Positions 34,801-46,305 of a stretch of DNA of 64,000 nucleotides are shown in pieces. The notes below the pieces were generated by a model. It saw only the letters and a list, made by a program, of their open reading frames with translations. It was not told the DNA's origin and made no database searches. The DNA is taken from the NCBI GenBank assembly GCA_032871835.1, contig CM065297.1:64405253-64469252 (forward strand), in the 5' to 3' direction. The DNA comes from Dipteronia dyeriana (taxonomy: Eukaryota; Streptophyta; Magnoliopsida; Sapindales; Sapindaceae). Made by a program: the position numbers and the translations under genes. How positions within the stretch are numbered: position 1 is the first letter of the stretch; every line of letters starts with the position of its first letter.

Positions 34801-36369
34801 TTGCTTGAATTTTATGATACTGTATTACTGTAACTCCATTTCTTCATGTTGTATAAAGGGTGATAGTTCCTGAATTCATGCTAGGAAGGGAATAACCAGC
34901 CGTGAGTTTGCATACTGTCGTGTCAATTGTATAAGGTCATCCTGCATCATCACTGCTCTAAATCATCTTTAGGTCCAAACTTGTAAGGAACAGGGCAAAA
35001 ATGTTTTCGTTATTCTCAATTTCATTCATATTGTGGATCATGTATAATGTATTGTAAATACATTTTTGGTTCAGACCTTTATCTAAATTTTCATTTAGCG
35101 AAAGGAAAATTTGGTTTGTCCGGATTTGTTTTTCTACGACCAGGATGGGGTCAAATTTGAATCAAATGGTGTTTGATGGCTGTTTAGTAGAAAAATGAAA
35201 AGAGAAATCATCCATAATGAAACTTTGGTTGTATAGCATTACCCTAGTAGAAAACATCAACTGTCCTCCCGTTTTAAATTGCTTGTGGAGGCATGAAACT
35301 CTGTTCATTTGACAAGACAGATTATAGCCGTTCGAGATTTACATGTAAACATTATTAAATGGTTGTTTCTCTTTTGGATCCAAGCAAGATCTGAAGTTAT
35401 TGCTTCTGATGCAGGTAGCAGCTGATCTTTTGAAATGCTACAAGGAGAAGTTTCAAGGTGGGACATTTGCTGTTACATGGAATTACTTGAGAGAATCCAT
35501 GAACACTTATCTTTCTCAGCCAAATCCTGTTACTGTCCGATGGGAAGGCGAAGATCATTTAAGAGATCCTAAATTCCAGTTGGATGCCTTTAGAGTGAGT
35601 ATTATCTTGGTTTTGTGATTTAAAACACCTCGGTTCTGGTTTATAGTAAGCTTGTGTAATTTATACAACTTTTTTGTTTCAGTACCGAACATCTCGACTG
35701 CTGCAAAGCGTTGCAGTGCGACTTCGCAAGCACTCTAAAACTCTGGGGGGATTTGGTGCATGGAATAGATGCTTAAATCATCTTCTCACACTTGCAGAAT
35801 CTCACATTGAGACTCTAATCCTTGCGAAATTTTTAGAAGCTGTGCAGAAGTATTTCCTAAACTCGGAACCAACTGTTCTTTTTTTTTTGATCCTTGATCT
35901 TTTATATATTGCATTGTGATTTTCTAACCTCTAATTGGGCCTTGGATCTATCCCATTAGCTGTCCTGATCCGAGTAGTCGAGCTGCTCTGAAACTTGTCT
36001 GTGATCTTTATGCGTTGAATCGGATATGGAATGACATTGGAACTTACCGCAATGTCGATTATGTTGCCCCTAACAAAGCTAAGGTATGCATTAATCTAAC
36101 ATAATAAATTAATTACAAAATTAGTATGTGTTTCCTGGGAAAATATATTTGATTTGCAGGAAATTCATGTCACTCCTTTAAGGGATAAAATTCATGTACT
36201 CATTTTTGTGCAGGCAATTCACAAGCTTACAGAGTACTTGAGTTTCCAAGTGAGAAATATTGCTGGAGAACTTGTGGATGCTTTTGATCTTCCGGATCAT
36301 GTTACAAGGGCTCCAATTGCAATGAAATCGGAGGCTTACTCCCAATACACACATTATGTCGGATTCTGA
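25844..36369 (+). CDS. ACX2: Acyl-CoA oxidase 2-type, peroxisomal (seven coding exons, 703 aa)
   Basis: Exons 25844-26331, 26882-26997, 33885-34765, 35415-35594, 35683-35849, 35960-36083 and 36214-36369, all GT/AG with consistent phases (2112 nt). The protein is collinear with Arabidopsis ACX2 (long-chain acyl-CoA oxidase). FAD-dependent ACX enzymes oxidise long-chain acyl-CoA to trans-2-enoyl-CoA and pass electrons to O2, making H2O2, the first step of peroxisomal beta-oxidation. An N-terminal PTS2 peroxisome signal is visible: R32-I-x5-H39-L40. Other landmarks: [12 protein letters not shown] spanning exons 2/3, [31 protein letters not shown] (462-466) and TFEGDN (484-489), the block that in this family holds the catalytic Glu. 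Length is close to the usual 690-700 aa. Intron 2 is expanded to 6.9 kb by a Copia element and a MITE. No disruption in the exons; expected functional if intron 2 splices. Confidence 0.95.
27255..27431 (-). repeat. 3' LTR of the intronic Copia element (177 bp)
   Basis: Runs from TGAACAATTC to ATTCTAACA on the plus strand (TGTTAG...GTTCA in element orientation). It is bordered by the AATAG duplication on the outside. Confidence 0.95.
27432..27445 (-). other. Polypurine tract
   Basis: The minus strand reads CAACTTGAGGGGGAG immediately before the 3' LTR, the usual plus-strand priming site. Confidence 0.8.
27439..31805 (-). pseudogene. Copia gag-pol polyprotein, defective
   Basis: From the Met at 31805: UBN2-type gag ([19 protein letters not shown]), a zinc knuckle-like [19 protein letters not shown], protease with the DSGA active site ([11 protein letters not shown]), GAG-pre-integrase ([10 protein letters not shown]), integrase with DDCTR and SDNGGEY, then RT with [19 protein letters not shown] and YVDDMIV, and RNase H (ADWAG-like [17 protein letters not shown], ending near 27439). 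Breaks: a frameshift at a five-base G run (about 29768), a frameshift at an A8 run (about 29405), a TAA at 28930 and a TAG near 28467. The two stops fit C-to-T changes of Gln codons. Otherwise the motifs are intact. Confidence 0.93.
32409..32421 (-). other. Primer-binding site, tRNA-iMet
   Basis: The minus strand reads TGGTATCAGAGCC directly after the 5' LTR, an exact match to the plant initiator tRNA-Met primer site. Confidence 0.95.
32422..32620 (-). repeat. 5' LTR of the intronic Copia element (199 bp)
   Basis: Same sequence as the left LTR plus 22 extra bases of the CTAATTGATC repeat. The element ends at ATTCTAACA (32620), followed by AATAG. Confidence 0.95.
32696..33671. mobile_element. 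hAT-like non-autonomous element in ACX2 intron 2
   Basis: The left end GGGCCGTTTGTTTTTTTAAG pairs with the right end CTTAAGTGGGGAAAAACAAG in reverse complement. GGGGCCGTTTG ends are common in plant hAT MITEs. A CTAAG word flanks both sides (32691-32695 and 33672-33676), perhaps part of an eroded 8-bp duplication. The middle (about 33000-33400) is GC-rich and CCGCCG-rich, unlike the AT-rich ends, and may be captured genic DNA. Confidence 0.65.
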
Positions 36370-36809
36370 TACACATCTAGACAAGGCAACAAAATAATGA
36401 AGGATGAAAAGGAAACACATACCACTTGTTTTCCGTTCTTTTTCAGATTCAAAGGGGATTGAATATTTGTTGTTACAAACTCTTAGATATAAAATATCAT
36501 TGTTTGATCTATATTTACAAGTGTAAACTCTCAAATTCATAGTTTATCAACAATTATTAGCCCAAACTGGGTAAAAAAAATCTTTTGATATCAATTGATC
36601 TCATCAAAGTAATAAAGGATTCCCAGTAAAGTACAAATCCTATTTGAAAATGGCAGAGCAAGGGCACTGAGCGATATAACATCTTCACTCTTCCAATGTT
36701 ATGTTTTCATCTCAAAAGCTATTGCAACATTTTTGAAGTTAATTACAAATATCTATTTCCAATCACAAACTTGAAAAGATTTTCATATAGAGAATTAATT
36801 ACATTACTT

Positions 36810-39800
36810 CTAAAATCTACCTAGCCTGATATTCGAATATGCGGCTTGGGCTGCTTCACTTTTGTGTCTAATATCCTCGTACGTTTTGAGTGAAACCTCG
36901 GAGAATTTGTTCAGTCGATCAAGAACCTTTGCCAGACTTGAATGTATGCAGCTTAAGTTCGATGAAACATCATCATTTTTCTGATCATCTTTGGTCTCGG
37001 ATTCTCCATTGTTTGCATCATCTAATTTCAGATTCTTTTGTAAGTGTTCCGCCTGGTGCTCCATTAAGTAGTGCAGATCGGATAAGAAAGTCTTGATGTC
37101 ATTACTAAGTTCCTCGGATGGCAAATCTTTGAGCCCAGTTGACCAATCACGACATAGAACAAATATAGGTGGGGCCAGTACTCGACGAGGGGAAAATGGT
37201 CTCCTGCTCCTGGAACGTTCTTTCGGATGCAAAATGCAATTTTGCAAATAACTGTTGAGAGCTTCCACATAAGACGTGAGACTGTTGACCCAGTCTGCAA
37301 AACTTAAGCCAAAGATTTCAACCTCTTCCTGGAGCTGAACCAGAACCTGTTTCCGTGTATCTCCCTGGGGAGTTCCCGTTGAGCTCCTCGAGTGATATGC
37401 TAGTGAAATGGTGATGTACTGTGTATGGTGGCATTCAAGCATCGCCTTCCACATCCTCGTTAACCTGCATAAGCCTAGTGGTCATAAATCCAATCATGCT
37501 AATACATATAGTATTTGTTCGAGGGAAATGTATAAAGAAGAAAAAAGATACGTACCCTTGTATTAGTTCTAGAAGTTGTGGCTGCAATTCTTCATCTCTC
37601 ATTCTTTCAATTCGCCTTGATATGGAATCAACAGACTGAAGTGCCACTCTGATTCGCGAGTAAAGATCCTTTACCACCGCCCGGGTTTTGTCGATTACTT
37701 GAGCACTATGATCCTTTGCAAACTGGTGTCTAAGATGGTTACACTTTCGATCATACACCTTCCTGATAGATTCACTAGCCTAGAAAGGACAACAATCTAA
37801 CATGTCAAAGTACGAACAGTGGCATGAAGCTTGAAATGAACTAAGACAACTGATCAATTAAGTGGTCTTAGACTTCTATAATCAACAAGATTGAACTTCT
37901 TGTGAATCAAACATTTCTGTCATACACAGTTGCATCATTCGGGTGATTTATATTCATGATGGATTTCATTGTGGCAAAGTAACAAAAAAATAAAAATAAA
38001 AAAATTACAGCTTACGAATGACATGAATCGAATCAGCTGAATCTCATTTAAGCAATCTTCACTCACTCAATTTACCAAAAACCTACATATAACTCCTTAT
38101 CCCATATCGACAGAAACAGAATGAATGTAGAGAAAAACAGTTCTCCCTTAATTACAACTCGTTGCAGTTCAAGAAAATCCTTGAGTTCAATTGTAATAAC
38201 CTGAAAATGGGTCAAACCATCCTTGGCCGCAATTATTATGAATTTGGGTGCAATTTATTTTGTAAATGACATGGCCGAAAGTTAGCGTCGGCAAGGCTTA
38301 AATTTAAGATGAGTAACCTAACCATTTGGACTGGACCCAAATCAATTGGAGATTGCTGATTTTTATTTTTAAATGTGAAACCCCAAACCCAATTAAGTTG
38401 CTGATTGATCCAAACTTAAGAAATCAGATAGGGAAAAAAAAAGTAGTTTTCTATGCAATTTGATGACTTGAAAAGAGAGATAAACATAACACATGGAATA
38501 GGCATGTTTTCTTCCCCTATCTCATTTCTTAAGCTTAGATCAACCAACAACTCAGTTGGACTTGGGATTTAACATTTAAAATATATAAAGCAGCCCAATC
38601 ACCGATTGATTTGGATCCAGTCCAAATCGTTACTTAACTCATCTTAAATTTAAATCTTACCAACAATAATTTGGGCCATAAGTCTCTTAAAAAATAAATT
38701 GTACCAAAATTCATAATAATTGCTGCCTATGGTTCGACCCATTTTTAGGATATTACATCAGTACTATAACACATAAATTAATATTAGACTAGCAACTAGC
38801 ATACCCATCTATTGGTATTTATATTCAATGGGAAAACAGAGTTGCTTTTTATTGCAAGAAAACTGAATATCATTCAACCATGAGTGTGTGCATGCTTGTG
38901 ATTGTTTGTCCTGAATCATTGCAATGTAATAATCATGAATGCACTCAAAGCACAGTTGATTATGAGTGAAACCTTCTTTCACTAATCACGAAAATCCTTG
39001 CATCATGAAGTGATTTTTTATTCTAAAAATTAGAAAACGGATTCAACCAAATACCTTTACTTCATCATATAGTTTTAATTCCCATGCATAGAGTCTCTCC
39101 AAGGTGGAGGAATGACTTCCAGCAATCATGCAGAATTCTTCAACAAAATCACTTCCACTGTCGCTCGCATCATCTTTTGTGACCAGTGGATTCCTTGATG
39201 AGGAGGATCTTGACGATGTTGTTCGCTTCCAAGTAATGACCTTTGTAGCCTGTTGCATAGGATCTACAGAAACATCAAGAAATTACATTAAGACAAGGTG
39301 GTGTTCTAAATGTCATGAACCAATCATCACTCAATCAAATTCAATCTCACAATCAAAGCACAATTGCCTACTAAATCTCCAATTTAAACAGTCATCGATA
39401 TATATCTCTTCTCATGCAACTGATATAACATCTTGCTATACTTTGAAGAGATAGTCAGAATAGAACAGAATTCCCAGTGTTCAACTCACCCAAAACATGG
39501 TTTGATTGAATAGATTACGTGCCTTACGAGTACCAAAGTATAACAAAGTCACACAACAGAGTTTTCCCCACTATTTCAAAATCAATATTCATACCCAAAG
39601 CTCTTAAAATATACTAGTTTAACAACTACTAACAATAAACTAACTGACTTGTCAGAATCCTATACAAACTAAAACTTACCATGAGAAACTGGTGCAGTCG
39701 TTCCACGGCAGCAAACAAGTCGGAAAGCTGCTAAAACATCTGGGCCAGACGATGTCCCTACAAACAAGGAATTACCATAATAGAAGTTAGCAGATGGAAA

Positions 39801-41100
39801 TTCATTAAGATATATTAAGGAGACATTTGATTCGGAATCTAAATGTAATTTTATGTTTTCGTAAATACAACTATAAATATTAGTTCCAAAATCTAAAACC
39901 AAGGAAAAATTGTTTATTTTTTCCGTCTTAATTGGAATGGTACCAAATAATTTCCCACACCTTGATATTGAATTCTAATTTGTGAAAAACTACAGCTACT
40001 TTTAATCATAAATGCAAGCTCCCTAACCCAAAGAATGGTACAGATGGAATTTCTATGGCAATGAAACAAATAAAATATCATAACCGGCAAAACTGATTAC
40101 CTTTTAATTCAGAAAAGCCAACCCTGATCTGGTTTGCCTCAAGCATCCGCGATACTTCCCTGCCCGATTCAGATGCTCTGAAGAAACGATGCTCTATATC
40201 CTTTATGCTTGACAGAAAATCTTTAGCTCTATGTGTAATGAACTCTGAAGGATCCTCCCTTTCTGGACACAAATCTTTCCCCGACAAAGTCTTCTCCCTC
40301 TTTGAACCTGATAGCTCAAGAGAAACATCTCCCACTAGAGTTCCCACTGATCCATTACCATTTTGCTCCATGGATTGACCAGACACCGATCTACCAACCT
40401 TTTCGAAAGCTTTCTCCCGCAGTTCAGGCCTTAAAGTTTTTTCACCACTTTCATCATTCCCATCTAAACCAACCTTTCCCCATTTCCCATCCACCACATT
40501 AACATCAATTCCTTCGCTCCGAAACTTTCTCCATTCTCTCATATCCACAGAATCCAAATCCAACCCATTATTATGTCCCACAAACCTAAAGCTCTCACTT
40601 TCATCGACAGGGTCAAAATAGTCCCAGGAACCTGACTCAAAGGGAGGCGGCGGTGGTGGCAGCACAGGCATTGCCAGTGACTCCTCCAAAAAACCACTAA
40701 CGCCGCTATTTGCATTCATACTAACAGTCACAGCATCACTCTTGGCAGTTCTCATATAGTTCAAATTTGCCATAGGCGGCGAGATGGTAATGTGCTTAGT
40801 AGGACTAGGTGAATCAGACGCATCATTGATGTGCGATGGAGATGGTGATGGGTATGACGAGTGTGATGGTGTTTTGTCAAGCTCAGTGACTGAGGTTGTT
40901 GAAAGAGAAGACTCCATCAAGACCTCAGCTTCTGCGTACCGTCTCAAAGCAATGCCAATATTTTTAAGAGACTGAATGTAAGATACATGAGCAGCTGCAA
41001 AAGCATACCTTGAATCAATCGCTTGTTTAATGAATCTCCTCCTCGCTTTGCACAACCGCAAAGCTTCATTTTTGTCATTTTTGGAGCTTCCCAATCCCAT
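36810..41100 (-). CDS. DUF630/DUF632 protein (NRG2/REL2-like), five coding exons, 721 aa
   Basis: Exons on the minus strand: 41100-40101, 39757-39680, 39263-39055, 37779-37556 and 37464-36810, all GT/AG with matching phases (2166 nt). The N-terminal DUF630 (residues 1 to about 60) has MGLGSSKNDKNEALRLCKAR and YAFAAAHVSYIQSLKNIGIAL. Gly2 makes N-myristoylation likely; the usual Cys3 is Leu here, as in one subgroup of the family. A proline run (LPPPPPPFESGSWDYFDP) and acidic linker follow, then DUF632: STLERLYAWELKLYDEVK, YDRKCNHLRHQFAKD, ALQSVDSISRRIERMRDEELQPQLLELIQG, LTRMWKAMLECHHTQ. Relatives act in nitrate signalling (NRG2) and leaf development (REL2); which role applies here is unknown. 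It is convergent with ACX2, the two stop codons being 440 bp apart. Confidence 0.93.
38199..38750. mobile_element. Foldback MITE forming a 552-bp hairpin in the DUF632 gene intron
   Basis: Two arms of about 270 bp are inverted copies of each other: ACCTGAAAATGGGTCAAACCAT at the left pairs with ATGGTTCGACCCATTTTTAGG at the right. The match continues through AATTATTATGAATTT, AATTTATTTT, AAATTTAAGATGAGT, TTTGGACTGGA.CCAAATCAAT and CTTAAGAAAT.AGATAGGG, almost to the centre near 38465. In the pre-mRNA it would fold into one long imperfect duplex. It lies in the third coding intron (37780-39054). Confidence 0.85.
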
Positions 41101-41123
41101 TTTCAGACAACCAATGTGAAGAC

Positions 41124-41132
41124 TCAGTTCAT
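41124..41132 (-). promoter_or_regulatory. Minimal uORF (Met-Asn-stop) in the DUF632 leader
   Basis: ATGAACTGA on the minus strand lies 23 bases upstream of the main ATG at 41100, in the leader exon that follows the 3' splice site at 41150. A two-codon uORF this close to the start could reduce or regulate translation. Confidence 0.6.
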
Positions 41133-41149
41133 GAAATCAAGTTCATTCC

Positions 41150-41524
41150 CTGCAGCAACCAATTAGAATCTATTAAACCAGAAATTTCACTAAAAATTGA
41201 ACCAACCCATTTCATGTAACAAACAATTATTTATTTCACTCCACAAAAATTTGACTGAAAAATGAACAACCCGCTTCAGAAACGAACCCCATTATGGAAT
41301 CTTAAGAACAAAACACCTAGAAAGTACTGAAAACCACACAAAACTAAGAACCAAAAAACCCTCTTTAAACCCTAACCTTGAAATTTGGAAGCAGAGGAAA
41401 AACAGAGCAAGATCTCTTTCTAAAGTGCTAAAAAGCGAAAGATGGGCATTTAAATTCTACACGAAACGTAAAACCCACTAGAAGAGGGTTTGGTTGGAAC
41501 ACAAAACCTTGATAAAAATGGTAC
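41150..41524 (-). other. Leader intron of the DUF632 gene
   Basis: Minus strand AAAAAG|GTACCATTTTT at 41525/41524 and TTGCTGCAG|GGAATG at 41150/41149. The upstream leader (41525 to about 41640) holds GCTCTCT repeats and lies below a GA/CT-rich run at 41639-41654, typical of plant core promoters. Confidence 0.6.
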
Positions 41525-41639
41525 CTTTTTCTTTTCTTTGACACAACATATGAACACAAGTATCTCTAGAAAATACACAGAGCAGAGAGCAGAGAGCAGA
41601 GAGCAGAGAAAAACAGAGGTCTATAGTGTAGTAGCTATC

Positions 41640-42408
41640 GAGAGAGAGAGAGAGCAGGTTTGGTGAGTCATAAATTTGCAGCCATTAACGTAGGCCTGAA
41701 AGGGACTGATTATAAGCAAATGAATATAAGAAAAGAAAAAAAAAACTGAAATGTATTGGCCTCCAAAAAGGATTGCCTGAAATGATTTTTTGTGCAGAAA
41801 ATGTAGTGAGAGAGAACAAAAATTGAAATGTTGAAGAAACAGAAGAGGAAGCCAAAAGAAATAGGGCAGACAGAGTAGTGTGAGAGAGAGAGAGAGAGAG
41901 GACCTGCCTCGTTCTCTGTGTCTCAGTGTTTCTGCGTATGTGATTTATTTTTCTACTTTGATTCATTCCGGTTCATCAAACCAAAATGTTGAAAAAATGG
42001 AATTTCTGAGGTTAGTCCAGCTGTACTTATGTACAGATCAGTATTTAATAAACGACGTTTATTAATAAACGACATTTTGTATATTAATAAACGACGTTTA
42101 TTCGTTTCCATAACATCCGGCTTCGAATAGTCGTTTTTTATTAAAAAATATATTCAATAATTTAGGGTTTTATAGCAATTATAGATAAACGGGAGAAACT
42201 CGAACCTATATCTACACACGGTGGAAGTAAGAGGTTTTATCACCGGATTAATCATATATTTTTTGAGTAGTCTTGTCTTGTTGTTCCGGTAAAATCAATG
42301 TTTAAAATCATATCTGCATAACCGTCGTCCAGTATGGTTCAATGTGTATGATTAAAGTCGTTCCAAACTTTTCCGAGGTCTCTGAGCGAAATCTAAAAAA
42401 TGGACCCT
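41640..42408. other. Promoter-side intergenic region
   Basis: No genes. (GA)n runs lie at 41639-41654 and 41880-41900. At 42047-42102 there is a small set of TAATAAACGACGTTTATT-like imperfect palindromes. Confidence 0.5.
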
Positions 42409-42411
42409 TTA

Positions 42412-42845
42412 GACCATCTCCAATACTGATGTTATTCACAATGCTAAATTTGATACAAAAAGAGCCAAATACTATATTTGACACAACAAATTAGCATCGC
42501 ACTCTAATGCATAATACTAAAAGTTAAACTAAAATACTATATTTTATTCATTAAATTTTTAAAAGTTAATTAATACCATTAATGCATTAATGGATAACCA
42601 TTGGATTTCTTAAAAATTGTTGCTGATGAAATAAATTGGATTGAAGTAACATTAATATGCATTAAATTTAAATAATTTAAAATATTTAAAATATATAAAT
42701 AATTGTATTTTTGTAATTTAAAAAGAGACATTTATTGTTCTGCCAATTTTGGTATGGTATGTGGCACTGCATTTGAGGAATGTTTTTGCACGCAATGGTA
42801 ATTTTAACATTGGCACACAATTTTAGCACATCATTGGAAATGTTC
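42412..42845. mobile_element. PIF/Harbinger-like MITE, 434 bp
   Basis: TIRs GACCATCTCCAATACTGATG at the left and, in reverse complement, GAACATTTCCAATGATGTGC at the right, both flanked by the TTA duplication (42409-42411, 42846-42848). TTA duplications are diagnostic for the PIF/Harbinger group. The interior is AT-rich and non-coding. Confidence 0.75.
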
Positions 42846-44029
42846 TTACGTATATTTATAATTTTTTCAATATATATACAATATATAACTTGTTTTCGTA
42901 TATTTAGTTCGAAAATAATAATTTCATTTAATAAAAATAATATCATATGATAATTACATTAAATATATAAACAAATATGTTTCTCATATACAAAATGTGA
43001 TTAGAATTACTAAATTATTTATTAATATCAATTTCATACATCATACTTGTTTCTAATAGCTTATAAAATTATGAAAGATATAAAACTCATAAGCATTTGC
43101 AAAGTTCTAACAGAAATTTATGAATAAAACTAAGAGTTTGATACTTGAGAGTTGAGAGAGTTAGAGAGAAACTGAGAAAGAGGTAGTAATGAGCAGAGCC
43201 ATTTTTTTGTCTTTATGGAATGGTGAGTGGGGTCGTGGAGTAGTGCTGTAAATGTGGACTAGGCCCAACTGGGTCGGTCCGTCCGGTCTGTCACCGTTAA
43301 TGGACTGAACCAGGTCCGATTCGTGAAGTTGGTATGCCGGACCAAGCACGCCACGAAGGCGTGGCACATGCCGGACCGGGGGTACTGGTTAGGCTGGGCC
43401 GGCCGGCCGGCTACTCCAGCAAGCATAGCTGAGCGGGCGGCACGGCTGGCCAGCACGCCGGTCCGCTTTCCGATCCGACCGTTTGGTCTGTTTTTCTTTT
43501 AACCAATCACCAAGGGTTGAATTTTCAAAAATTCATCCGCTAGTGGCAAAGAAAATTATAAAAAAACCCCTTCAACTCTTATAATTTATATTTGGACCCA
43601 CAATTCCAATTTTCTATAAAAAAAACCCCATACATTCTATTTTTCAATCACTTTCTCACTTTTTCTCATTCTCTCATTCTCTTAATCTCTCTCCATTCCC
43701 CAAATCTCTACAAAATTTCTTTCAATCTGATTTTCACTCTTTGTACACATTTTTTAATAGTATTATAATAATTTCCTATCATCTATCTATTATTTTCTTC
43801 ATTTTCCACCAACACATAAACATATTAAGGTACATTCGTTTTTTAAATGTTATTATTTCTTTATGTTAGTAAATTTATAATGTTATGTAAACACTTTAGC
43901 TAATATTTTTGTTTAGTTAGTATTTTTTTTTTTGTAGTATATTAATCATTATTATGTGTATTTGTGTAGTAGTGAATTCATATCTATTGTGTTAGTAAAT
44001 TAAGCATTATATGTATAGTAGTTAATTTA

Positions 44030-44315
44030 AATATTTTTAAGTTAGTAAATTTATGATTTTTAAGTTTAGTAGTTAATTTAAATATATTTTGTTAGTAAAT
44101 TATGATTTTTAAGTTGAGTGGTTTATTTGAATATATTTGTTGGTAAATTTATGATTTTCAAGTTTAGTAGTTTATTTGAATATATTTTGTTGGTAAATTT
44201 ATGATTTTCAAGTTTAGTAGTTTATTTGAATATATTTTGTTAGTAAATTATGATTTATAAGTTTCGTAATTTATTTGAATACATTTTGTTAGTAAATTTA
44301 TGATCTCTATTTGTA
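44030..44315 (+). repeat. Tandem repeats of about 60 bp inside the hAT
   Basis: About five to six units built from TTAGTAAATTTATGATTTTTAAG followed by TTTAGTAGTTTATTTGAATA. Fewer copies occur, inverted, in the small relative at about 16290-16480. Confidence 0.8.
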
Positions 44316-44323
44316 TTTTAGGA

Positions 44324-44801
44324 AATGAATCTTACCTAGCAGACTTTTTTCATGGACGGTTTTAACATGCTGAACGATGATCTTGATCTTTCAGCACCAA
44401 TGAAAACCCAAGCGGTACCTTCCGGTTCCACCATTACACAAACATCGCGTCCCAAAAAATTTACATCCAATGTTTGACAGTGTTTTGACATAGTACAAAT
44501 GACACTCCAAGACGAGACGACTAACCCTAGAGCTAAATGTAAGTTTTGTCCTAAGGACTATTCCAGTAGTAGGAATGGAATCAGTCATTTGAGAAGACAT
44601 CTGGAGAAATATATACCTACACATGGACATGTAGACACTAGAACCCAAACACAACTACAACAACACCCAAATGGATCCGTTACGACGTGACGGTACGATC
44701 CCTCACACGCTAGAGATTGCTTGGCACGATTCATTGCACAAACTAATCAACCAATCAATTTTGCTGACTATTTTTTTTTAAGAATTTGTCACATCTGCAT
44801 T

Positions 44802-44838
<37 letters not shown>

Positions 44839-46305
44839 TTGAAACTGTTTCTAAAACCACCACTAGAAACAATTTGATAAGATTGTCTGAAACCGAAAGA
44901 GCTGAGTTGAGTGTTGAATTACAACATCTAAGTGTCTCTGTTGCATTACCTCTGATATTTGGAATGCTTGTTCAAAACAAGACTATTTATGTGTCACAGG
45001 ACACTACTTAAATTATGATTAGAGGATAACAAAAAAAATTCTTGGTTTCGTCCTATGGATTTTGCATATACCACCGAAAATATTTTTAATGTCATTCTTT
45101 CTGTTTTAGAAACATATGAAATCACAAATCGCATCATTTCTATTACATTAGATAATGCATCTGGTAACACTAGCTCTATTGCATTGTTTGTTGAAAGAAA
45201 TATTCTGTAAGATGGAGGTTATTTCTTCCATCAATGGTGTGCATGTCATATCATAAATTTAGTTGTACATGCTGGTTTGAAGCAAGTAAGTGACCGTGTA
45301 GATCACATCAGAGATTCCATTTTTTGGATTGACAGTTCTAATCTTAGATTCTAAGAATTTCGTAGATACTGTACATTAAATGGTCTACACCCCCGACGAT
45401 TTTAAACTGATATGCCAGTAAGATGAAGCTCTACTTACTTAATATTGCAAAATTGTTTGTCATATGATACATCTATTATAGGTTTTTATAACATGAAGCT
45501 GACCGAACTTGGTCGTCCATAAGCACAAGCACTAACGTCAGATGATTGGTATGTGGCAAGGGTTTTTATTGAATTTTTAAATATTTTTTACAATGCCACA
45601 GTAACTCTTTCCGGAGTTTATTATCCCACATCTTCTCAGGCAATCCATCAAATAGTGGAAATGTCTGAAGTGTTAAACAATTATAGAGAAGATGTTTATT
45701 TAGGCCCTGTAGTTGTTGCCATGGAGACAAAATTGAAAAAGTATTGGGCTAACATTCCTTTACTTCATGCCTTAAGTATTATAGTAGATCATAGGGTTAA
45801 ATTATCTGATTTATAAGTTTTGCTTGAGTTTATTGGTACTAATTTGGTAATAGATTATTTAGAAAAGATTACTGACATTCGAATAAGTTGTTCGAAGTTT
45901 TTGGTATTTATGAGCACAAGTTTGACGGTATTGACACCCAACCATCAGCAAAACTGGAGATACAGTCGAAGCAAACAAGTTGGAGCATTCTCAAACGCCG
46001 AAAAAAGAATAAATCAACAAGTACTTCTTCAGGCCAGAGAGTTGGCCCATATTCTTGTGCGGAACTGAATTGGTACCTTGAAGCACAGTTCGAGACCTAT
46101 ACCTACATGTATCTGGTTCTGTCATACCTAGCACGTGACATACTGGTTATCCCTGTGTCTAAGGTGTCTTCAAAACAAACATTCAGCACCAGTGGAGGCA
46201 TAATTGAACCAAGAAGAAGCTGCATGTCTCCGGAGATGGTGGATGTATTATCATGCCTTCGGGATTGGGAGCATGCTAAAAGAGGTTGTAAAACCAAACT
46301 GTAGT
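44324..46305 (+). pseudogene. hAT transposase (BED finger plus C-terminal dimerisation domain), inactive
   Basis: Plus-strand pieces: a BED zinc finger (RAKCKFCPKDYSSSRNGISHL..HL at about 44528-44625), then LARFIAQTNQPINFAD-type sequence (44721), a segment with TERAELSVELQ (44880-45010), a core part with ITLDNAS-like sequence in broken frame (45120-45300), TVTLSGVYYPTSSQAIHQI and YWANIPLLHALSIIVDHRVK (45553-45816), and the dimerisation block YLVLSYLARDILVIPVSKVSSKQTFSTSGG...VDVLSCLRDW (to 46304). Many stops and frameshifts separate the pieces. The protein would cut and paste its own family; this copy cannot. Confidence 0.85.
44803..44835 (+). repeat. 33-base cytosine homopolymer
   Basis: An uninterrupted run of C within the transposase pseudogene, read there as prolines. 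The G-rich strand could form quadruplexes. Confidence 0.85.
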
